Source: Marsupella aquatica
Taxonomy: Eukaryota; Marchantiophyta
DNA: 64,000 bases
Direction of reading: 5' to 3'
NCBI GenBank assembly: GCA_973895155.1
Contig: OZ316893.1
Span: 15,438,001-15,502,000, forward strand
A program made the translations under genes and the position numbers. The notes beneath the pieces were generated by a model that did no database searches, was not told the origin of the DNA, and saw nothing but the letters and a program-made list of their open reading frames with translations. Shown here one piece after another: positions 55,687-64,000 of this stretch. Position 1 is the first letter of the stretch. Every line of letters begins with the position of its first letter.

Positions 55687-58545
55687 AAGGAACCTGACAG
55701 CTTGCCTTATTACTTGGGGACAGTCTGAGTGGAAGTATTCTGGCTAAGTTTTGTAATCCAGGAAGCCGAGACATTTTCTTCGACCTAAACAGTAAGCATT
55801 TGACGACGGGTTTGACGATTAATATTAAAATCACTTTTCGGTACTATATTATCTTTTGCTGGCTGGACCTGTCCAGGGGAATATCTCGCGCAGACACCCA
55901 CGCTTCTTTCTCCCCTGATCGAACATATTTAGAGTACGCGCCTTCGCATTTTGGTTTAGAATTCCATTGAATGTCGAGCTGGTTTTGCACTGCGGCCCTG
56001 GAAAGTCACCATTGATAGTTGGTATCCTTGTATCTGTTTTGTTGAACTCAGGTGAAGTTCAAACTAAGGTAAATATGCAGAATGGATTCATTTAGTTGTG
56101 AATGAGAATGATCTCACGTACTGGTTGTCCTGACAGCTGGTATGAATTGTATCGTCTGATTCCAACAAAATCTTACTTTCTTTTCTCATCCACGTTCAGA
56201 CGCCTCCCTTAAGTTCATCATGACGCGCAAAAGCTAGCTTGAATAGTTCACAAACGTTTCAAAGGAAATGTGAAGTATGAAGCTGTCATCAAAGAAGTTC
56301 AGGATATGTATTAGTATTATGTGTTAAAAAATTGCTGCATTGGAGAACCTCAAACGTTTCCTAGTTTGAACAGTGGAGGTGGGACAAAGTCACCGTTACC
56401 TAGAGGTGAGGCTCCATCACAATCCAGAAAGTTGTCACTAGTCTTTCCAAGTCCCCAAGCTAACTCCACTGCCTAAATTTCATTCGGTCTACCGTGTTTT
56501 TGAGAAGTAATACATTATGTCATCTGCTTGCCACCCTCAAACCAATTCTAGATTTCTGAATGAGTGGGAATGAGTCATGGTATTGTTGTGTTGGAGAGTA
56601 GTAGCACAAGACACTGTCACCCAAAATTAATCTACTTTTCTGAATGACTGGGAATCAGTCATTGGATTATAGTGGAGGAGAGTACTAGCAAAAGACCGTG
56701 TCACTTTCATCCCTTCGTCGAAGTCCTTGTGCTTGCTTAGAGACTAATTATTGCTGGACGTTGAGAACGAGGTATTGAATTGGCCGAGGAGTTACTTACT
56801 CTGCTGCATTTGTGTAGTTTTAAGTCCCGGCACTTTCAACTGTTGAAGGTGACCAACCTCGTGACAATGGGAGAAAACTACATTATCGAGTAGGGTGGGA
56901 TTTGAATCCAGGATTTCTAGCCTGGAACAAATTCACTGAACAGCTTAGGGTATCGCTGTGACTAGTTTCCCTCCACGCGTACTCTGTTCCTTTATTTTCC
57001 TGTTTCCTGGTTTTGCCTTTTCTTTATTTTCATCTCCTCTTCGCTCCAACACCGCATACTTCCCTCTTTTCAATTTTCATAGATTGTTCGCAGAACCATG
57101 CTTTCCTCTTTTCAGCTTCACCGCTCCATCGCAACTGTCAAGGCTCTTCGCTATTCTCTTCAGACCTTCCTCTGCTTTTAGGACTCGGGATTCTTACCTC
57201 CTCTTTAGGGTCTGAATCCTCTACTTCCAGAGAATCTCCCTCTCCGCTCCTCTTCAACAATACATATTTCCTCCTACTATTTGTTCGCAAATGTCGGGGG
57301 CTTCACTAGAAGGGGTTCGTCCTAAATTGACACACATAATGGTTTTGGGTAGTGTAACCCTACGAAGAAAAAAATGGATCTCAACACCCTTTACGTATCA
57401 CCCTTCACTTATCTTTTCTTGAGATACTTAAATTAGATTAGAAACCACATTATATTGTTACACAAAAATTTATGAGTATTCAACTAAACCAAAGAGAGAG
57501 AAACGGTGTACTTATGCGCACCTGAGTCAAGGCCCTTGGTCATTCTCTTCAGTTTTTCCTCTGCTTCAAGATTCCAACTCTTTACGGTCTGAATCCTTCT
57601 TATCTTCCTCTAATTCCATAGAATCTACCTCTCCTTCTTAGTACGAAGCCACAGCTCTCAAACAAACTTGAACAATCTTGCAGGCAGGAGACTACCAGGA
57701 GGTGCTGCTGTAATGGAAACCTAATAATACACCAATGAACGTCCGAACACGTTCAATCTGCCTTCCACACATGCTACCGTCCGAAAAACAAACATTTGCC
57801 TCCTTCCAAACGAGAAATGTTCTACCTTAACTTCCACGCACAGAGCGCTCAAAATTGCTTCCTGATTCCCCACACCCACACACGTATTACAGACACACGT
57901 CGAGAAGCTTGCTGCTGCCTTCTTCCGCACAAGAGACCCTCAAAGAATTGTCTAGCACTCTGCCACTTGCGAGTCTAGGAGTCAACTTGCCTGAGACCTT
58001 TGTTTTCCGTCCCTTGACGGATGGAAGTCAATGCAACTTTAGAGATTCTGAACCGCAACCGGGCTATAACTAACAGGGCGGGGATTAGCTGCGCATCTTT
58101 GCACCCTCGTTCTCACTGGAAGATTCTGCTGGCTCCTTAAGATTTTAATGACTTGAGAGTTCGATCTATTTGATCCTTGCGGAGATCCAATATTTGGCGA
58201 CATCATGACTAATGCTGCTGGAAATCCACAAAGGGAGGCTACGAGAGTGTTGGTGCACTGTGAGGGGTTTGATCGGGCAACATTGTATCGATGGATCTTG
58301 ATTGGAGCTTTGATCCGTTCCGAGGCCGAAGTCTATTCCATGTACTGGTGGCTAAATCAAGCCAGGAAATGAGAGAATATTTATCGCAGACAATGCTTTA
58401 GCGATTGACGTTGACAATGCCAGCTGAATTGTAGCTACACAAAAAATTGAGCTTTACTGGGATTCGGTTCTTCTCTTAAATTAAGGTGATGCTATATGAA
58501 CGCGAGATCTTATTCATTTCTCTGGACAGCATTGGATTGTGGAAA
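55687..58545. other. Intergenic, no gene recognised
   Basis: 55.7-56.4 kb probably includes the Hsp70 3' untranslated region. A paired CTGAATGA-TGGGAAT-AGTCAT phrase occurs at about 56555 and 56638. A tRNA-like stretch with a B-box match GGATTCAAATCCC (minus) lies near 56895-56915. 57.36-57.53 kb weakly resembles the distal half of the A-D repeat (AAAAATTTATGAGTATTCAA, CTTATGCGCAC). The frames near 57 and 57.8 kb are pyrimidine-rich and not convincing. Confidence 0.4.
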
Positions 58546-58561
58546 TTAGGTTTGTGGCTCT

Positions 58562-58812
58562 CCACAACTCCCAGAGAGCAGAGCCCCAAGCCACAAGGCT
58601 TGCATGCATGATATAGATACATAGTTCTAATGTTTGATTGTTTCAACTTATTCAAAAATAATGTGACAACTAAGCTACAATATCAATGTAAGATTTATTA
58701 TAACCATTTTCTTGTATAATTCATATTTTCAAGGCAAGGATTTGTGGCTTTATGCCACTCTGGCTTTATGCAAAGGCATTGTAAGTTTCGGCTCTGCCCT
58801 CTAGGAGTTGTG
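58562..58812. mobile_element. Fold-back / MITE-like element
   Basis: The left arm CACAACTCCCAGAGAGCAGA (within 58562-58585) and the right arm 58790-58812 are inverted copies with about three mismatches. A second inverted pair, AAGCCACAA (about 58590) and TTGTGGCTT (58742-58750), lies inside. The total is about 250 bases, AT-rich and non-coding. I could not confirm a target-site duplication. Confidence 0.5.
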
Positions 58813-59516
58813 CATTGTTGTTTCCATGGATAATATTCTGGCTTATTTCTCCCCATTTGTGGGGATTTTCAAATTTAGCATGAATTGATCATAGACAATA
58901 TTCCCATTTGCAGAAAACTTTTCTGGTTAACATTCCACTGAAAGTTAGTGATGTTGAGCACCCCCATGGGAGGTGCTTTCCAAATGCCTTGGCATCATGT
59001 GTGGTCACATAATCAATTTCTGTCACAAATGGAAGACTCTGATTCTGGACAAGTAGACATGATCGACCATTTGTGTTTGACACAAGGCCTTGAACATAAC
59101 AATTAGACGAAGAACCCTTAAAAAAAAACCATTGCAAACACGTCAGGAGTGAATGTTAAATAAAATAAAATAACACACTGCAGGGGTAGCAAGCCGAATG
59201 GTAGACAACGGTCATAAGAAATGGTGCATGATGTGGATTTCTTTTATTGACCATCACATTAAGTTTTAATAATGCTATATTTTTGCCCTTGTATGCATAT
59301 TTAGTACAATAGGCACGGGTCTACATTTTTATGTGGAGTAAACAGATTTTCACTTTTCAACTTTTTGGTTTTCTTCTTTTTCCACATGAGATTAAAAAAT
59401 TATTATTAAGATTGCTAGCTTATGATTTTATGAAAGTATTTTTGGATTTTCAACAAAAAAAACCTGAAAGTCTGGGTAGTTTGCTTAGAACTAAAATGCA
59501 CAGGGCCACTATAATA
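58813..59516. other. Intergenic, no gene recognised
   Basis: AT-rich with short frames only. 59200-59240 resembles 33147-33190, pointing to an unidentified dispersed repeat. Confidence 0.4.
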
Positions 59517-59600
59517 TTTAATCCCATCATGTGACACATATATTTAATCCCATATGACACGTATATTTAATCCCATGTGACACGTATATTTAATCTCATA
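59517..59600 (+). repeat. ~21-bp tandem repeat, four copies
   Basis: Units of TATATTTAATCCCAT plus (AT)GTGACACG or ATATGACACG, ending 12 bases before the Copia LTR. Confidence 0.85.
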
Positions 59601-59611
59601 TCCCACGGACA

Positions 59612-59956
59612 TGTTGAGCATAGACGACGATCGCAACGGCAAGCTCATGAACCATCCAATGCACAATAGTCGACACAGAGAGATACGTGGTTCACCTCCA
59701 TATGAGGCTACGTCCACGGGAACACACAGGAGCTTTACTGCACTCTAGGCCGACCGGCCATACCAAGCATCCACAACACAAGCTCTCCCTATCTCTCAAC
59801 TGGCTCCGTAACAATGAGCCTTAGTTCCTTCTCTCCAAGCAAACACTGCTTAATTATAGAGTGTGCACAGCATGACTAACCTAACCAAGTCTACGACTAA
59901 GGTTAGCCTTAACTACGGTGCAGTCGTGACTCTAGACCTAAGAGTAAATCCTAACA
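59612..59956 (-). mobile_element. Copia 3' LTR
   Basis: On the minus strand the 345-base block begins TGTTAGGATTTACTC and ends CTATGCTCAACA, giving the expected TG...CA ends with short inverted termini. It is preceded in element orientation by a purine tract AAGGGGGAGA (59967-59958), the usual primer for plus-strand synthesis. The matching 5' LTR is not in the window. The exact outer edge is inferred from the TG...CA rule. Confidence 0.65.
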
Positions 59957-60126
59957 ATCTCCCCCTTGACTCTGGTCTAGGGGAGGGTAAAGACTGCAAC
60001 CTATATGATTGCTCAGCGGGAAGTTCTGGAAAGAAAAACCAAACCGGTTTTTCCCTCTTTATACGAGAGTAGACCAGAACTAAGCCGTAGCCTATACAAG
60101 GAATGAGCAAGAGCATATCTCAGTAT

Positions 60127-60945
60127 CTACACAAATGTTAAGTAACCATACTTGTGAGGCAATTGCAAAACCTGCAACGCATCACGGTGTCTAGAAAAAC
60201 TCTCCAAAGGAATCACTTTGGTAAAAGCGTCAGCCGGGTTGAGTTTACCGTCAATCTTGACTACCTCAAACATATTATCAGACATTGCTTGCCTGATAAA
60301 ATGGTACCTGACGTCGATGTGCTTCACTCTACTGTCCATCACCTGGTTCACAGCAAGGTGGAGCGCACTCTGACTATCACAATGGAGCTTCACATTCCCC
60401 TGTGGCAATCCCATTTCAGTGATCAGTCTATCCAACCAAATCGCTTCCTTTGCTGCTTCTGCTGCTGCAACATACTCCGCTTCTGTAGTAGACTGAGCAA
60501 TACACTTCTGCAAAATAGACCTCCAACTTATGCATCCACCTCCCAGTGTGAACACATAACCTGTTGTTGACCTCCTCCGATCCAGATTCTATGCATAGTC
60601 AGCATCTACATAGCCCATCAATGATCTAGCATTATCAGCATGTGCATCAAACAATAGACCATGATCCACGGTACCCTTCAAATACCGAATAATCCACTTC
60701 ACTGCTTCCCAGTGTACCTTCCCTCGATTCAACATGTACCTGCTCACCTTGCCCATAGCCATGGCAAGATCAGGTCTAGTGCAAGTCATCAAATACATGA
60801 GACTCCCCACTGCCTTGTCATACAAAACCTTTGACATCAACCCCTTCTCAGTGTCATCTGTAGGACAGAACGCTGATGATAACTTGAAGTGTGGAGCCAA
60901 CGGGGTACTTATTGGCTTGCTAATCCCCATGTTGAACCTTGCAAT
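60127..60945 (-). pseudogene. 5'-truncated Copia polyprotein (reverse transcriptase end and RNase H)
   Basis: In element order: KPISTPLAPHFKLSS, SLMYLMTCTRPDLAMAM, HWEAVKWIIRYLKGT and DHGLLFDA (C-terminal part of the Copia reverse transcriptase), then RRRSTTGYVFTLGGG, STTEAEYVAAAEAAKEAIWL, HCDSQSALHLA, RVKHIDVRYHFIRQ and NPADAFTK (RNase H and its conserved end). An in-frame TAG interrupts the frame at 60589 after GYVDADYA. Gag, protease, integrase and most of the reverse transcriptase are missing: similarity stops near 60945. The element therefore cannot move on its own. The frame is otherwise well kept, so the insertion is not very old. Confidence 0.9.
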
Positions 60946-63580
60946 TACCCCTGGGCCCTTAGCGTTACTAATACAGGGAGGAAGTGCGAACGACGCAAGG
61001 GTATTTTTAATGTAATGCAAACTAATTTTTATAATAATTTTTAAAGTCGGCAACATCCCTATATATACATTTGACACAATATTAGTAATAAGGCTCTTAT
61101 CAAATACATGTCACATTACTCTTATGCAAGGGTACCCAAAATGTCAAGGACACGCATCACTATATGGTTGGTACACATGTCATGACTTCATTGGCACACC
61201 TGTCCATATAGTAAATCACACATTTAATTATTTGTTCTCCTAAGACAAGTTTGTGTGCCCCCTTATGGTGGGACAAATGGGTTTTAGTAGACATGTTTAC
61301 TCGCATTTTTAGGAGTTGAGTCGGGAGTTGAGTAAATGTTGGGTCGGGATCTTTGGGTCCAACTTGGTTGGGGCGGGGGTTGGGGTTTAGGGATTGATGG
61401 GGGATTGATGGGGACCATGGATCAATACCCCCTCCATAGCACATAAACAAACAAGATTACTTTTGAAATGGGTTCAATCAAACGGCCAGGTGTGTTTGTG
61501 TGTGTGGGGTGGGGGTTTTGTACTCCCTTATCATTGGGGTGAGGGAGGTATCGGGGGCTGGCCACATTGGGGTTCACACAACAGGGTTTGCGTGACCCTC
61601 CCTTGCATTCCCCCTGCTTCTCTGCAGTTTAGGTCGTTGGATTTTAGACTGGCCATAGCGATCATTTGCTTGTTTGGGCCGGGGTTTGGGCTGCATGCGG
61701 CGTTGGATTTCAGACCCGCCATAGCTATGTTTGTTTGTTAGGCTACACGCAGGGTCCGTCCCATGTGTATTCTCTGCTCTTGCACACAGTGAACTTATTC
61801 TTTCGGCTCCTCGCTTGGCAAAGTGAGTGCATGCCACCCTCTTGCTACCCCGGGCTTGCTACTTTGCGCGGTTGCGTTAACATGTACATGCCGTGATCTG
61901 ATGTAACCTCTTTTGATACAGGTTTTAAGGCGGGTTTTTATTTCAGTCTTGTGTAGCTGACAGTTTTTGCACATGTTCTCACACAGGGCTTTTGGTTGGT
62001 GGACTCGGTGAAAGCCAAAGTGCAGGAAGCAAAACCTGCAGAGGAAGATGCTCGAGCTTGGAAGATATTGCTTTGCATGATCTCTTTTTGTCAATGTAAG
62101 TGTTTTGCCAAAAAGCAGCAAAATGCTTCTGAAGATGAGCTTTTTTATTGCAGATTGCAAGCAATCCATTCTGCAATGAAGCCAGCAACGAAGTAACCTG
62201 CATTTGGACAGCGACCCGGGACAGCGATCAATCGATGGCTTGGCATGGCGTGGCGTGCGCAAGGAGTAATGCTGTAAGATGACGAGGACCCAAACATTGT
62301 AAAGAATATTGAGGGAAGGACGAGGGGAAGGAGCCCTCAATACGCAAAACGACAGCAGTTGAGTCCAATCATTCATTTGAACTGCCCCCGGAACTGCCCC
62401 GATAATTGCATGTTAACAAGTGAGTTGCTATTGACTTTTCAACAAACAGTTCTTCCATTTGTGATGTTTGTGTCGAGGAGTTGGGCTTGACTTGTCTGCA
62501 ACAATGCTTACAGTGTACTCGTAGAATGTTTTGTGGCGAAAGAGATAGAATGTGTGGTCTGCGTCAATGTTTTCCTTGTTTCGATCAGGCTATCTATTTT
62601 CTGAGCCCAACGTCATTTCCATAGCTTTCCTATTATTTAGTAACGTAAAGAGCACTGAAGTAGCTCTTCATTTGCTTGGGAATGTTCTATTTCATTGAGA
62701 CCAGACCAAAGTTTGTGATGGCGCGCTTCCGCTTTGCTACTGCTGGCGAACATGTTTGTCGAGGATGACAGTAAACAATCCCATTAGTGAGAAGCACAGT
62801 TTTGGCACGAGGCACAGGAAGAACCTCTTATATGTGATCAAGGATAGCCTCGTTTTTGGGAACCAGTCCGTCAAGCACTGCTCGGCCATCGTGTTCGTCC
62901 CCACCACCGTATGTCACTCCTCCTCACCTTGTCACAGAGTTGCGTTCTGTGGCTATTTGGAAATTCCTTCATTCATTAATTCCTTGCATGATTTATTAAT
63001 TCCTTCATTCATTGAAGGATTTGCCTTAGGCAAGAAGGCAGGCAGGAGTCCCGACAGGAGTTTGTCAAAGGCTACGGGCCACAGAGGAGAAGAGCTAAAC
63101 GTAGGGGAGAGAGGTAGATCGAGAATCAGGGAAGAGTGTGTGGCATCAAAAGAGGTCAGCAAGTATGGACAATTTCATTGTGACAACACTCAGTTATCTC
63201 TACTCAGTTAGAATATTGACCAATAATATCTAGTAACTAACTGTCACTGCGTACATGACAGGATCTAGTCGGAGTTACATTAGCTAGAAGACAGTTTCTC
63301 ATTGAAGGACGGTCGGCGTGTTTGACAAAAACAGATGTAAGCCACTATATTCCTCAATGTATCACACTATAAACCCTTCTGCATTTCCTCAACTTGGATC
63401 TGATGATTGCGCATTGCATACTGCGCGACTTTGTTAGTTGTGTACCACTGCATTGATTCTATGCCTTTTGTGCCTCTGAGTCTACCATTGTCTTAAAGCC
63501 TCAGTCTTCGCTATCTTCTCCGTTGCATTGCCTTCTTTTGGTCAACATATCGCTCCAACTACGTTTGGGATTGCAGTGAC
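60946..63580. other. Non-coding region right of the Copia remnant
   Basis: A 66-bp-period duplication lies at 61633-61739. A plus-strand stretch at about 61990-62200 (with DSVKAKVQEAKPAEEDARAW) and another at 62756-63211 have mixed composition but no recognisable family. GACCCAAACATTGTAAAGAAT near 62288 resembles the repeat at 23.93 kb. No gene can be supported. Confidence 0.4.
61633..61739 (+). repeat. Imperfect tandem duplication, 66-bp period
   Basis: CGTTGGATTT-AGAC-GCCATAGC, then TTTG-TTGTTTG, occurs at 61633-61676 and 61699-61739 with a G-rich spacer. Confidence 0.75.
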
Positions 63581-63582
63581 TG

Positions 63583-64000
63583 TTACGTGTTCCTTGCAGG
63601 TTCCAAATTGACTTCCACAACCTCTGCTTTTGTCTCATTATGGAAGGTGAAGTTTCCACCATTCCCAGGCATGTTCTTTAAGTTCTTGTTGTCTGTCAAA
63701 TTTCGGGTAAAATTGTTTATTCTCGGAACACCATCAGTGTAGTTGAAGTCTACAACATGCGTGCCATGATCGCCATAGTGGGCGATGCTTGAGGCGAGCC
63801 GCATCCACATGACATGAATCTTGCGAGATTCATTAAATTAACATACATAGAGCAGTCCAGACGTATCAGTTCAGGGTCCAACCGTACCTATGGACTGGGT
63901 AAAGAGCTCTGCTCTAGCTGTATTTAACCCTTGAAGATGAAGTTCTGGGTAATGCCCTTCAACTTCAGCGACAGCTCCAATCCGATCGAAAAGCGAAATT
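63583..64000 (-). CDS. Unidentified gene, possible exons at the right edge (partial)
   Basis: Two minus-strand blocks look protein-like. From the window edge, 64000 to about 63886 reads DRIGAVAEVEGHYPELHLQG and then LNTARAELFTQSI, ending at a possible donor (ATAG-GTACGG). A second block, about 63817-63583, reads WMRLASSIAHYGDHGTHVVD, then FNYTDGVPRINNFTRN and NGGNFTFHNETKAEVVEVN. The second has several N-glycosylation-type sites (NYT, NFT, NLT), which fits a secreted protein. I do not recognise the family, and the phase across the putative intron could not be settled. Only the end of the gene, if real, is in the window. Confidence 0.35.

Noticed and set aside
62756-63211. 151-codon plus-strand frame
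   Set aside because: No recognised motif, includes a duplicated ATTCCTTCATTCATT phrase, and no consistent exon structure.
1-64000. CRISPR array, bacterial operon or prophage
   Set aside because: Introns, plant gene families, plant telomere units and Copia sequences show eukaryotic nuclear DNA. The repeats lack constant length and spacers.

Overview
This is nuclear DNA from a land plant. Genes are sparse, split by GT-AG introns, and separated by long AT-rich non-coding stretches full of tandem repeats and old transposon pieces. The gene set is plant-specific: ureide permease, an F-box protein, a photolyase-like/alpha-beta hydrolase fusion of the Arabidopsis At4g25290 type, and a GIL1/IRKI-like DUF641 protein. 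A bacterial-type GH29 fucosidase and an HSPA12-type Hsp70 next to a decayed relative make me favour a seed-free plant such as a bryophyte or lycophyte. That lineage call is inference.

Layout: 1-2660 has no gene. 2668-5690 holds a single-exon F-box gene lying between two inverted copies of a dispersed repeat. 5.7-9.3 kb is repeat-rich, with a tRNA-like SINE candidate, poly-G tracts and two tandem arrays. 9.4-11.8 kb carries a long leader and a short gene for a 121-residue PDCD4-motif protein. 13.7-16.2 kb (minus) is a three-exon alpha-L-fucosidase. 22.5-23.7 kb (minus) is an intronless ureide permease. 24.9-31.1 kb (minus) is a 14-exon photolyase-like/alpha-beta hydrolase gene that I could assemble exon by exon, closing in frame at 835 residues. 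A 197-bp exact copy of its last intron-exon junction sits about 0.9 kb further along, between it and the permease.

31.1-45 kb is gene-poor. It has a second AAAAGATGTCG array (34.15-35.06 kb), two more copies of the F-box-flanking repeat in direct orientation (36.77-37.54 kb) and another SINE candidate. 45-56 kb has two gene families, each present as an apparently intact gene plus a fragment: a DUF641-like gene (51.3-52.5 kb, minus) with a C-terminal relic at 45.2 kb, and an HSPA12-like Hsp70 gene (53.8-55.6 kb, plus) with a relic at 47.9-48.4 kb. 56-64 kb has a fold-back element, a 5'-truncated Copia retrotransposon with its 3' LTR (59.6-60.95 kb), tandem repeats, and possible exons of an unidentified gene running off the right edge.

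The genes do not form a pathway or operon. The window reads as ordinary plant chromosome arm. Its most unusual points are the captured exon fragment, the repeat pair around the F-box gene, the oppositely oriented AAAAGATGTCG arrays, and the photolyase-like protein whose FAD-binding core appears to be missing and followed directly by a hydrolase.
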